Assembly (NCBI RefSeq): GCF_004349265.1
Contig: NZ_SMFL01000001.1
Location: 310,001 to 374,000, forward strand
DNA from: Dyadobacter psychrotolerans
GTDB taxonomy: Bacteria > Bacteroidota > Bacteroidia > Cytophagales > Spirosomataceae
Length of the DNA stretch: 64,000 nt
Reading direction: 5' to 3'
The notes beneath the pieces were generated by a model that made no database searches, was not told where the DNA came from, and saw only the letters and a program-made list of their open reading frames with translations. This document shows positions 54,153-63,452 of this stretch, piece after piece; positions within the stretch are counted from its first letter, which is position 1, and every line of letters starts with the position of its first letter. Position numbers and translations under genes: made by a program.

Positions 54153-56369
54153 ATGCTTAACTTTAAGAAATCAAAACTATTAAAGACGCTTCCTTTTCTT
54201 TTGATCCCGGTTCTGGGTTTGTCTTTGTTTCAGGCTAAGGGTTTGATTAACAACAACAACGACGCATCCGAAAATTCGCCTTTCGTAAGCATGGCGGATT
54301 CCTGTAAAGCCGGACCGAGGATTATGGCGATCACCGATATTTCCTCTTCGAATCTGAATGGACAGTTTTACGGTATAGATATTTTCCGGATTTCATGGAC
54401 AATTAAGGATCCTAAGGGGACAATCTTACGGCAGGGTGAACAGGAGCCGGGAAGTAACAATCCGCTTATTACTTTTAAACCACTTCCAACCGGAAAATAT
54501 ATCCTGACTTATTCAGGTAAAAACTGTACCTCAAAACCCAGCAGCAAAGAATTTATCATACCGGTCGTGCTGTCAATGGCTGAAATGAATGCTCGTATGG
54601 GCACCTACGCTCCGCAAACGGTTGCCAAAGGAATGGATGAACACATGAATCTTTTCATCTCCCGCCAGAATGATGTTTACCTAATTTCGGATAACGCATC
54701 GGCCCCGCTCGGCAACGGGTACGAATACCGCTACATGATCGGTGCGGATATTGTCAAATCAAATCAACCTCTTAAAAACTATTTTTTTGCCGGCAACAAT
54801 CCGTTGAGGATTTGGAAAATGAAAACCAAAGTCGGTCTCGAAAGCACCAATAGCTGGTCGGACAGAGAAAATAACGGATATTACAGCACTAGCGCCGGCG
54901 AAGTTTTCTCTCATAATACTACGGCCGCTTTCCGTACGCTTGTTTTCCCGACCGTTCATATTAAAGGCGGATTTCTCAATCCAGTTCCTGAAAATTTTAA
55001 TCCGTCAACACAAAATAGTCAGTGGGCCGACATTGCTCCCGACATGAAACTCCCGGACGGACATGTATGGATTGCCTCACCAGGCGCCTGGCCCGTTGAA
55101 CAACTTCGCGCAAAAGGCGTTACGCATATTGCAAAACATGATCTCACTTCCACAAGTTTAACTACTGTAATGAAAATGAAAGATTTGGGTGTGACGTACA
55201 ACAACGTTCCCCGAATTGAGCATTTCATGAATTTAAAGGCAAGCGGACCGGACCAGATGAGGGATGGTTACAATTTAAAATTCTGGCCAAAGGGTCAATT
55301 GTCGAAGGAACAGGCCATACAAAAAGCCAATGAAGCAGACATCAGCGATGCAATCTGGATAGGTGAAACGATGGAGGGGACATCATACATGCCGCCGGAC
55401 GCTGCAATGTGGGGGCATTTTTACAAAAGGCTGCGTGAGCGTTATCAGGAAAAATGGGAAGCCAGAAAAATCCCGTTTTATATTGCACATAACTACTTTA
55501 TGTTTTGGCCAAAGGAAATTTCCCTATCAAGAAACAGAAACAAAGAATACTTCAAAAATCTCCTGCACCTGCCAGCAGCCCAACTTCCCAAAACCAACTT
55601 TTCTCCCGGGGGAACGCTTTCACAGACCAACCTGATTACAGAGGCAGTTTATATCGGTCCGCCGGATATACAGCAGGGACAGGTTTACGAAAGTATTTTC
55701 AGGATGTTCATTATAAAAAATTTGGGTTATGAATCAGGAATTTTCCTTTTCGGCGTACACGAGTGGCGTCCAAATAATCTCTACCAGTACAAATATCCGG
55801 AAGGCACTTTTTATGCATCCAACAAACTACCTCTCGATCCGAATGTAATCATCGCCAACGGATTTATCGCCCAGGTTTTCGGTAAGCTGTATGTTGAATG
55901 GGGAGGGTTTGGTAAATCAACAAACAAAAACTTTGATCCCGAGTGGACGCAGGGCGTATGGTTTCCGAAAGGAGCAACAGACCCGCAGCCCGGATTTTCG
56001 CATTACAAAAAGCCGGGCGAAGGTTCATATCCTGGCTATACCGGCAGCTCAGATTTTTCTTATTTCAGCCAAAAACTTTATAATGATACGTTCGGGCAAA
56101 CCGATGGAGGTATCAGGAAATTTTTGAAATACAAAATTGATAACGGCAATTGGCTGCCCCCTTCACAGTTTAGCGCAGAAGAAATTGTAGACGCCTATCA
56201 CGACAAGCGTGGTTTTGTATTTTCTCAAACCAAAAATGGTAAAACTGCCTGGTTTTATCTCAATTCATTTGCCGACAACGTCTGGCACAATATAGAAGTT
56301 GAGCTTCCAAACGGCACCGTTGTCAAGGAACGTGTAGCCGGAAATGGTATTCACGTGAAATTGCAGTAA
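54153..56369 (+). CDS. Secreted protein of unknown function (738 residues)
   Basis: A large exported protein I do not recognise. Residues 1-30 are a signal peptide. Residues 40-145 look like an Ig/Fn3-like beta domain (FRISWTIKDPKGTILRQGEQ and PTGKYILTYSG), the central 180-620 region is mixed alpha/beta with many aromatics, and the C-terminal 55 residues are a beta domain (GKTAWFYLNSFAD). Acidic residues in IGETMEG and GVHEWRPNN could be glycosidase acids in a TIM barrel, but this is a guess. It lies directly upstream of a sigma factor/FecR/SusCD locus with its own terminator, so it may act on the locus substrate. Confidence 0.7.
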   Translation: MLNFKKSKLLKTLPFLLIPVLGLSLFQAKGLINNNNDASENSPFVSMADSCKAGPRIMAITDISSSNLNGQFYGIDIFRISWTIKDPKGTILRQGEQEPGSNNPLITFKPLPTGKYILTYSGKNCTSKPSSKEFIIPVVLSMAEMNARMGTYAPQTVAKGMDEHMNLFISRQNDVYLISDNASAPLGNGYEYRYMIGADIVKSNQPLKNYFFAGNNPLRIWKMKTKVGLESTNSWSDRENNGYYSTSAGEVFSHNTTAAFRTLVFPTVHIKGGFLNPVPENFNPSTQNSQWADIAPDMKLPDGHVWIASPGAWPVEQLRAKGVTHIAKHDLTSTSLTTVMKMKDLGVTYNNVPRIEHFMNLKASGPDQMRDGYNLKFWPKGQLSKEQAIQKANEADISDAIWIGETMEGTSYMPPDAAMWGHFYKRLRERYQEKWEARKIPFYIAHNYFMFWPKEISLSRNRNKEYFKNLLHLPAAQLPKTNFSPGGTLSQTNLITEAVYIGPPDIQQGQVYESIFRMFIIKNLGYESGIFLFGVHEWRPNNLYQYKYPEGTFYASNKLPLDPNVIIANGFIAQVFGKLYVEWGGFGKSTNKNFDPEWTQGVWFPKGATDPQPGFSHYKKPGEGSYPGYTGSSDFSYFSQKLYNDTFGQTDGGIRKFLKYKIDNGNWLPPSQFSAEEIVDAYHDKRGFVFSQTKNGKTAWFYLNSFADNVWHNIEVELPNGTVVKERVAGNGIHVKLQ

Positions 56370-56387
56370 CTCACTTCAAATTTTTTA

Positions 56388-56426
56388 GGCGGATAGTTCG
56401 ATCTTTCAGAGCTATCCGCCTTTTTT
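56388..56426 (+). terminator. Rho-independent terminator after the 738-residue gene
   Basis: A perfect 9-bp GC-rich stem (56388-56396 with 56412-56420) and six T residues (56421-56426). Confidence 0.88.
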
Positions 56427-56573
56427 GATAAAATCATTTCAAATCGCTTCAAAGAACAATAATTCAAAAAAATGTAAAAATAATTAAAATAGACTAAGGG
56501 GGAATTTTCTAAAAGTTGTCTGTCATTATAGAGAGTTGACTATTTCAAAGAATAATTTGAGGAATTCCCGACT

Positions 56574-57218
56574 ATGCAAAAATTATTATCATTTGAAGAC
56601 TCCAAAACTTCTTTGAATAATGAACAGCAAACTGTCTTTCGAAATGAAGAGGATGCTGTTCAGGAAGAGAAAACGGATACCGAATTATTCATCCGTCTGG
56701 CATTTAAAGAAAATGCGAAAAAAGGTTGCGAGCTATTGTTCCGCAGGTACCATAAAGCCTTGTGCAGCCACGCCGTCAGGTTTGTTTATTCAAGAGAAAT
56801 CGCTGAGGATCTGGTCAGTGATGTATTCTGCAAGTTCTGGAAAACACGTTCCTTCGAATCTGTAACCACTTCTTTCCGTTATTATCTGTTTCGTTCCGTT
56901 CGCAACGAAGCTTACAACTATCTGCGCCTCGAATTCAAAAAAATGGAAAACATTGAGGCGGCCGAATTACAGGAATCGTCCCGTAGCCAGCAGCCCGACA
57001 ACATTGCACAGTATGAAGACATGCTAAAAATGGTGGAAGTCATTGTTGAAACCTTACCAACACAATGCCGGAAAATTTTCCTCATGAACCGTTTCGAAGG
57101 TAAAAAGTATCAGGAAATAGCCGACGAACTTGGGATTTCCATCAAAACGGTTGAGGTACATATCGGAAAAGCGCTTGGCACAATGCGTAACGGACTCAGA
57201 GAACATTGGATCTCCTGA
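56574..57218 (+). CDS. ECF RNA polymerase sigma factor
   Basis: A 214-residue extracytoplasmic-function sigma-70 factor. Region 2 is around residues 45-110 (ELLFRRYHKALCSHAVRF, then EIAEDLVSDVFCKFWKT for -10 recognition) and region 4 around 155-205 (CRKIFLMNRFEGKKYQEIADELGISIKTVEVHIGKAL for -35 recognition). There is no region 1.1 or 3. It begins a unit with fecR (24 bp between the stop and an in-frame TTG of fecR), and would direct transcription of the susC/susD genes that follow when FecR releases it. Confidence 0.95.
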   Translation: MQKLLSFEDSKTSLNNEQQTVFRNEEDAVQEEKTDTELFIRLAFKENAKKGCELLFRRYHKALCSHAVRFVYSREIAEDLVSDVFCKFWKTRSFESVTTSFRYYLFRSVRNEAYNYLRLEFKKMENIEAAELQESSRSQQPDNIAQYEDMLKMVEVIVETLPTQCRKIFLMNRFEGKKYQEIADELGISIKTVEVHIGKALGTMRNGLREHWIS

Positions 57219-57257
57219 CAAACAGAAACTTAGTCTGATACTTTGACATCGAAAGAC

Positions 57258-58265
57258 ATGAATCAAGATATTACAAAACAGCTTATTTTCGAACATTTCG
57301 CAAGAAAAACTTCTCCTTTACAGAGAAGTGCAATTGACGAATGGCTAACAAAGGAACCGTCAAAAGAGCTTTATTATGAATGGCTTGAAGAATGGGAAAA
57401 TACACACCTCCAGTATAATCCCGAAACGGATAAAGCCTTAAACAGTTACAGTCTTTTTTTGGACGTTAATCCACATATTTCCCTTTCCGATCAGGATCTG
57501 TCGAATCCTGAGCTTGAAAAGCCGGTAAAAGCGCTGGGCAGAAGTTACTGGATTGCCGCATCGGTTATGCTGCTTTGTGTTTTGTCGGCCTGGCTCCTGC
57601 GCGACGACCTGTTCTTCAAAACGTATAAAACCGCCTATGGTGAAGTTTCCAATTATACTCTGGCTGACGGAAGTACGGTTAAGCTAAACACCAATTCAAC
57701 TCTGAAAGTACCGCGTTGGGGATTTGGAACAAAAACACGTGAGGTGTTACTGATTGGGGAAGCTAACTTCTCTGTAAAACATACCATTGACCATCAGAAG
57801 TTTATTGTAAAAACAAATAAGAATTTCGAGGTGGTTGTTTTAGGAACCGAGTTTACCATGCATGCCCGCACCAATTTTTCAAAGGTAGTGCTCAAAAACG
57901 GTAAAGTGCGTCTCCTTTATCAGGAAGACAATAGTAATAAGGAAATAACGATGAAACCCGGCGAACTGGTGACGCTTTCAAAAGAGAATCACATTAAACT
58001 GAAAACAACCGAACACGCCCAAAACTATTCCGAATGGGAAGAAAAGCGTTTTGTGTTTGAAGAAACCAGTCTTGAAGAAGTAGCTTACCTCTTAAAGGAA
58101 AACTATGGACTTGAAGTTGAAATCAAAGGAAAAGAGCTTTCTGAAAGAATGCTGATGGGTTCTTTTAAGGCAAAAAACGTAGATGAACTTCTTTTGTCCA
58201 TTTCCGAATTGCTGGATATCAACGTAGTCAGGCAGGGTAACCATGTGCAGCTTACAGATAAATAA
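57258..58265 (+). CDS. FecR-family anti-sigma factor
   Basis: A 335-residue inner-membrane anti-sigma factor (ATG at 57258; a TTG at 57243 adds five residues). The N-terminal cytoplasmic part (to about residue 90) binds the sigma factor; the transmembrane helix is YWIAASVMLLCVLSAWLL (about 96-114); the periplasmic FecR domain contains TLADGSTVKLNTNSTLKVP and VLGTEFTMHARTNFSKVVLKNGKVRL; the C-terminal DUF4974 (about 260-330) resembles an STN domain. In the cell it holds the ECF factor inactive until it meets the signalling domain of the SusC protein encoded next. Confidence 0.94.
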   Translation: MNQDITKQLIFEHFARKTSPLQRSAIDEWLTKEPSKELYYEWLEEWENTHLQYNPETDKALNSYSLFLDVNPHISLSDQDLSNPELEKPVKALGRSYWIAASVMLLCVLSAWLLRDDLFFKTYKTAYGEVSNYTLADGSTVKLNTNSTLKVPRWGFGTKTREVLLIGEANFSVKHTIDHQKFIVKTNKNFEVVVLGTEFTMHARTNFSKVVLKNGKVRLLYQEDNSNKEITMKPGELVTLSKENHIKLKTTEHAQNYSEWEEKRFVFEETSLEEVAYLLKENYGLEVEIKGKELSERMLMGSFKAKNVDELLLSISELLDINVVRQGNHVQLTDK

Positions 58266-58302
58266 TTCCTATATCTAACATTATTCCTAAACCCCTTAAA
58301 AA

Positions 58303-61300
58303 ATGCAAAAACCATTTACCAGAGCCTCTATATGGGGGCTGCTAGTCATCTCCTTGCTTATTGCCAAACCTCCGGGATTCGCACAAACCGTTGCTATGGC
58401 GAAAATGATGCCGCAGGAAAAAACGAAAAACGGACAGCAGCCAAAACTAAAACTACGTGACGCACTCAACGATCTGAAGAGCAGCTATCAGGTGGATATC
58501 ATGTTTGAATTAAAATCTGTTGAAGGACTTAACATTCCGGCTGACGCTATCAACAGAAGCCAGAATATTGAGAAAAACCTCGAAAAGGTACTTACTCCGC
58601 TTGGCTTAAAGTACAGAAAAGTAAATGCAACCTCCTACCTGATCGTCGCTGACAAAAAGCAGAAAAAAACAGCTCAGGCCATATTTGAGGATTTGCAAAC
58701 CGAACAAACAACAGGTTCCGAACTTACCAGTCAATATCAAAATGTCAGGCCTGCCACGGAAATTGTAAAAGCAGAAAAAGCGGACCGGAATGTATCCGGC
58801 AAAGTAACGGATGAGAAAGGTGAAGGTCTACCCGGCGTAAGTATTGTTGTGAAAGGGACCCAGCGGGGAACAACAACGGATACAAAGGGAGTCTTCGAGC
58901 TTAGTTTGCCGGAAGGTGATGCGACGCTGATATTCTCATTCGTTGGTTATTTGTCTCAGGAGATCACCGCCGGAAATAAATCCTTATTTGACATAAGCCT
59001 GGTTTCCGATGCAAAGTCGCTGGAAGAAATGGTTGTTGTCGGTTATGGATCTTCCAAAAAGAAAGACCTTACCGGCGCCGTCACCCGGGTCGATCTGGAA
59101 CAAAGCCGCCTTCAGCCGAATGTAAATCCGGTACAGGGCCTGCGCGGAACCGTAGCCGGAGTTACCATTACGGATAACGGCCGCCCCGGTTCGGACGCCT
59201 CCATCACCATCCGCGGACGCAATTCAATTTCTGCCAGTAACAGTCCTTTGATTGTGTTAGATGGAATAATTTATGCCGGCGGTAGCCTTTCGGATATTAA
59301 TTCAAATGATATCGAATCCATTGATATTCTTAAAGATGCGAGTTCTTCCGCCATTTATGGATCTCTTGCAGCAAACGGTGTTATTTTGATCACCACAAAA
59401 AAAGGAAGTACTTCAAAACCAAGGATTTCAATCAACTCCTATTTTGGAACTTCGGACTTTGCCCATGCGCCGGATTATCGCAATGCTGAACAGTATTTAC
59501 AGGCAAGAAAAGATGCCGAAATTGCCGATAAGGGCCCGTTGCCGTTTCAGCTTTTGGAAGAAGCTAATATAAAGGCCGGTATCACGATTGATCCCTGGGA
59601 AGAAATCAAACGAAAAGCACCTATTTCAAGTAATGAGCTGAGTGTTTCCGGAAGAACAGAACGTGTAAACTATTATTTTTCAGGATCTTATACCGACATT
59701 AAATCTCCGGTTAAAGGAGACAATTTCAATCGCGTTTCAGCACGGATTAACCTCGATGTAAACATTACCGACTGGCTCAGTATCGGAACAAACAGTGGTT
59801 ACAGCGTCAAAGATAATTCCGGTGTCCGGGTTGATCTGGCACAAGCCAGCCAAATAAGCCCTTATGCCAATCTGTACTATGAAGATGGAGTTCCGCGTCC
59901 GCTTCCGATGAACATTGGTGCGGTAGGGAATCCATTGACAAGAACACTGTTGAACAGAAATTATGATGTAACTAAAACACTTTTTACAAATACTTATACG
60001 GATATCAAACTTCCACTGGAAGGCCTGACTCACCGACTAAACATCGGTTTTACACAAAAGGGACAGGAGATATTTAATTATACGCCCTCGTTTAAAAGAG
60101 AACAGTTTTTTAATCTGGGGAGCGGAAATAAAAAACATTATTCTTTTCAAAACCTGGCAATAGAAAACATCTTGAGATATGACAAAACGGTGGCAACAGA
60201 TCACGTTTTCAATTTCACCTTCTTGTATGGAACCTATGTAGCCAAGGACGAATCGTCACTCCTGAGCAGTACGAATATTTTTAATGATGTGCTAGGTTAC
60301 AACGGTCTTGAAATCGGGGAAAATTTTTCGATCAATACGGATGCAGGAAAAAGCCAGCAGGTTTCCACAATGGGACGTATTGGCTATCGCTACAAAGGAA
60401 AGTACATACTCGATCTTACTATGCGGAGAGATGGGTATTCAGCCTTTGGTGATGGTAAAAAATATGGTCTGTTTCCTGCAATTGGCGTTAGCTGGAATTT
60501 ATCAGACGAAGCTTTCATGGCAAATATCAAGGCAGTCGACAATCTAAAATTAAGAACTTCCTGGGGTAAAAACGGAAATCGGGGTGTAGACAGATATTCG
60601 TCCCTAAGTGAAATAAGACAGACAAATTATGTATTTGGAGATGGTGCCGCACCTTCGGTAGGATTGTACACTTATTCTCTGGGAAATCCGAATTTGGGCT
60701 GGGAAACCACTGTGAGTACAAACTTTGGTGTAGATGTGAGTTTGTTTTCCGGAAAAATCAGCGGTTCGGTTGACTATTATCAAACTCGTACAAAAGATCT
60801 GTTGCTGCTTCAGAGTATACCAAATATGACCGGCTTTACAACTTTTTTAAGAAATATTGGTCAAACGAAAAACAAGGGACTTGAAGTTTCAATTAACACA
60901 ACTAACCTGCAAAAAGCTGGTTTCGTTTGGAACACTCGGTTTGTATTCACGTTAAACAGAAACAAAATCACCAAACTAACGGGCAACGATCTAAATAAGG
61001 ATGGTGTAGAAGACGATGATATTACCAGCAAATGGTTTATCGGACATCCGCTTGGTTCGAATTTCGATTACGTGTTTGATGGAATTTACCAGACCGATGA
61101 CGATTTAAAGACAATAACTGGTGCAGTGCCTGGCGCCGTCCGGTTTAAAGATCTTAACGGAGACGGTGCAATCACTCCGCTTGACAGACAAGTGATCGGT
61201 TCCAGTCAGGCTACGTTCACAACCGGTATTACCAATACATTTTCTTACAAAGGTCTCAGCCTGATGGTTTTGTTTAACATTCGTCAGGGCGGTCAAAGCC

Positions 61301-61671
61301 CCAATGCCACTTTGAATCCCGGAACAAATTATTATGATCTGTTCAACACCCTGAACATCGATTATTGGACGCCGGAAAACCGCAGCAATACCAACGCCGC
61401 TATCAATTACCGAAACCCACTGGGTTATGCGTTTTACCAGGATCGTAGTTTTGTCCGCTTGCAGGATGTTTCACTTTCTTACGATCTTCCTTCTAAGCTC
61501 ATTAACCGGGCTAAAATTCAGGCAGTTAAAGTATACGTGAGTGGGAAAAACCTGGTAACCTGGACCGAATGGAACGGCTGGGATCCTGAACATGGCGTAG
61601 GAGGCAGAAGTCCGGGTGAAAATGGCCCGTTGCTCAAAACTTTCACACTGGGACTAAACATTCAGCTATAA
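58303..61671 (+). CDS. SusC-type TonB-dependent receptor with STN signalling domain
   Basis: A 1122-residue outer-membrane transporter. Signal peptide (1-28, cleavage near GFAQ) then an STN signalling domain (about 45-115, LRDALNDLKSSYQVD ... LTPLGLKYRKV) that can contact FecR, a carboxypeptidase-regulatory-like domain (160-245, NVSGKVTDEKGEGLPGVSIVVKG), the TonB-box region with VVVGYG, a plug (PGSDASITIRGRNSI), and a 22-strand barrel that ends TFTLGLNIQL. SusC imports oligosaccharides or other ligands across the outer membrane with TonB energy. The STN domain distinguishes it from non-signalling SusC proteins. Substrate unknown. Confidence 0.95.
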   Translation: MQKPFTRASIWGLLVISLLIAKPPGFAQTVAMAKMMPQEKTKNGQQPKLKLRDALNDLKSSYQVDIMFELKSVEGLNIPADAINRSQNIEKNLEKVLTPLGLKYRKVNATSYLIVADKKQKKTAQAIFEDLQTEQTTGSELTSQYQNVRPATEIVKAEKADRNVSGKVTDEKGEGLPGVSIVVKGTQRGTTTDTKGVFELSLPEGDATLIFSFVGYLSQEITAGNKSLFDISLVSDAKSLEEMVVVGYGSSKKKDLTGAVTRVDLEQSRLQPNVNPVQGLRGTVAGVTITDNGRPGSDASITIRGRNSISASNSPLIVLDGIIYAGGSLSDINSNDIESIDILKDASSSAIYGSLAANGVILITTKKGSTSKPRISINSYFGTSDFAHAPDYRNAEQYLQARKDAEIADKGPLPFQLLEEANIKAGITIDPWEEIKRKAPISSNELSVSGRTERVNYYFSGSYTDIKSPVKGDNFNRVSARINLDVNITDWLSIGTNSGYSVKDNSGVRVDLAQASQISPYANLYYEDGVPRPLPMNIGAVGNPLTRTLLNRNYDVTKTLFTNTYTDIKLPLEGLTHRLNIGFTQKGQEIFNYTPSFKREQFFNLGSGNKKHYSFQNLAIENILRYDKTVATDHVFNFTFLYGTYVAKDESSLLSSTNIFNDVLGYNGLEIGENFSINTDAGKSQQVSTMGRIGYRYKGKYILDLTMRRDGYSAFGDGKKYGLFPAIGVSWNLSDEAFMANIKAVDNLKLRTSWGKNGNRGVDRYSSLSEIRQTNYVFGDGAAPSVGLYTYSLGNPNLGWETTVSTNFGVDVSLFSGKISGSVDYYQTRTKDLLLLQSIPNMTGFTTFLRNIGQTKNKGLEVSINTTNLQKAGFVWNTRFVFTLNRNKITKLTGNDLNKDGVEDDDITSKWFIGHPLGSNFDYVFDGIYQTDDDLKTITGAVPGAVRFKDLNGDGAITPLDRQVIGSSQATFTTGITNTFSYKGLSLMVLFNIRQGGQSPNATLNPGTNYYDLFNTLNIDYWTPENRSNTNAAINYRNPLGYAFYQDRSFVRLQDVSLSYDLPSKLINRAKIQAVKVYVSGKNLVTWTEWNGWDPEHGVGGRSPGENGPLLKTFTLGLNIQL

Positions 61672-61682
61672 CGCTCAAAATC

Positions 61683-63401
61683 ATGATGAATAATTATATA
61701 AAATCGATCAGAAAAATAAAAATCACAGCAATTATAGCGACTGTGCTTTGTCTGAGCGGATCCGGATGTAAGGAATCTTTTCTGGATGAAGTTCCGCTTG
61801 ACAGGTTTAGTCCTGAAAATTTGCTGGTTGACGAAGCAGGTTTTGAAACGGCGGTTGTGGCTCTTTACCAGGCCGCCCGCGAGGAGCATACACTCGGCGG
61901 AGTAAACTTTGACTATATGAATCTGGGAACCGACGTAGCCGTTTGGGGCAGACCCGACAGTCGTGGCTTTAAGGATTACACTTTGCTGAATTCACAATTT
62001 GATGCCGTAAATACCTATTGGGACTGGGCATACAGGAATATGATCAGACAAAGCAACCTGATCCTGGACAACATCAACAAGCCAAATGTTACACTCAGCC
62101 CTGCTGCCAAAGCATCTTTTTCGGGCCAGGCGAAATTTTTCAGAGCTTATGCATACAACATTCTGGCCACATTGTACGGAGGTGTTCCTATCGTAGAAAG
62201 CCAGATTTCTGAGCCGAAATTTGATTTCCAGCGGTCTACGAAACTGGAAGTACTTCAATTTGTGAGAAAAGACCTGGAAGAAGCCGCAGTTGATCTGCCG
62301 GCTGTGACCAACGAATCAAACGGAAGAATATACAAAGCAGCCGCCAACCATTTACTTTCAGAGGTTTATTTAAGCCTGGGAATGGAAACCGGTGATGTAA
62401 CTTTTTATGATAAATCCATAGCCGCCGCCACGACAGTCATTTCCGGCGCGGCAGGAAAATATCAGCTAATGACCCAGCGGTTTGGTGATTTAACAAGACC
62501 CGGTGATGTTTTTTCAGATCTTTTCTGGACCAATCAGCAAAATAGGGCATCCGGAAATCTGGAAGTAATATGGGCCTGGCAATTTGAAAGTTTCACATTA
62601 GGAGGCGGAACTGGTACCACAGCCGGTATCAACGGAGGTAACAACCATCTCAGGCTTTGGGCTATGGAATACGACAGGATCAGAACACCAAATGCCGTAG
62701 CCAATATTTCATCAGATAGTCTTCAGAGAGGAATTGGGGTGCTTATCCCAACGAACTATTTTAAATATGACATCTGGAAACTCGATCCGAAAGACATGAG
62801 GAATTCCAGTTACAATATCCGTCGTGAATTTTACTATGACAACCCCGCAGATCCGCAATATTTTGGCAAGAAAATCCTGACTAAAAAAGATGCACAGGGC
62901 CGCCTGGTTGTAGCACTTGAAAACGGAACACTTACTACGCAAATACTCGATACGGCACGCATGTACTATCCTTGGATCCGTAAAATTGATGGTTTGGCTT
63001 ACAATAATGATGTGACTGCCGGACGAACTTCAAACGATATTATCGTGATGCGACTCGCTGAAACCTATTTGCTTCGGGCAGAAGCTTACTTCCGAAAAGG
63101 GGACAAAACGCTGGCTGCCGCAGATTTGAATACAATCCGCACCCGTGCCAGAGCGAAACTGATAACCGCACAGGATGTAACAGTTGATTTTATTCTGGAC
63201 GAAAGAGCGCGCGAACTGATCATTGAAGAACCACGCAGGAGAACACTGGCGCGAATGGGTGTTCTGTACGATCGCGTTCGCAAATACAACCCTGCATCAG
63301 CAGGAACCATTAAGCCAAATAATGCTTTATGGCCGCTTCCATTAAAAGTAATTGATTCAAATACAGGATTTAAACTGGACCAAAATCCGGGTTACAATTA
63401 A
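61683..63401 (+). CDS. SusD/RagB-family outer-membrane lipoprotein
   Basis: A 572-residue surface lipoprotein that partners SusC as the lid of the import pore. The lipobox is LSGSGC (C29) followed by KESFLDEVPLDRFSPENL, the standard SusD start. The SusD-like N-terminal domain (FRAYAYNILATLYGGVPIV) and C-terminal RagB/SusD TPR domain (DIIVMRLAETYLLRAEAYFRKGDKTLAAADLNTIRTRA) are clear, with RARELIIEEPRR near the end. It lies 11 bp after susC. The ligand is not predictable. A 52-bp gap leads to the oxidoreductase gene. Confidence 0.95.
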   Translation: MMNNYIKSIRKIKITAIIATVLCLSGSGCKESFLDEVPLDRFSPENLLVDEAGFETAVVALYQAAREEHTLGGVNFDYMNLGTDVAVWGRPDSRGFKDYTLLNSQFDAVNTYWDWAYRNMIRQSNLILDNINKPNVTLSPAAKASFSGQAKFFRAYAYNILATLYGGVPIVESQISEPKFDFQRSTKLEVLQFVRKDLEEAAVDLPAVTNESNGRIYKAAANHLLSEVYLSLGMETGDVTFYDKSIAAATTVISGAAGKYQLMTQRFGDLTRPGDVFSDLFWTNQQNRASGNLEVIWAWQFESFTLGGGTGTTAGINGGNNHLRLWAMEYDRIRTPNAVANISSDSLQRGIGVLIPTNYFKYDIWKLDPKDMRNSSYNIRREFYYDNPADPQYFGKKILTKKDAQGRLVVALENGTLTTQILDTARMYYPWIRKIDGLAYNNDVTAGRTSNDIIVMRLAETYLLRAEAYFRKGDKTLAAADLNTIRTRARAKLITAQDVTVDFILDERARELIIEEPRRRTLARMGVLYDRVRKYNPASAGTIKPNNALWPLPLKVIDSNTGFKLDQNPGYN

Positions 63402-63452
63402 CATCGAACAGTTTAGCCAGCATTTTTCACAGCTGTTAAAAAAATCCATCTT

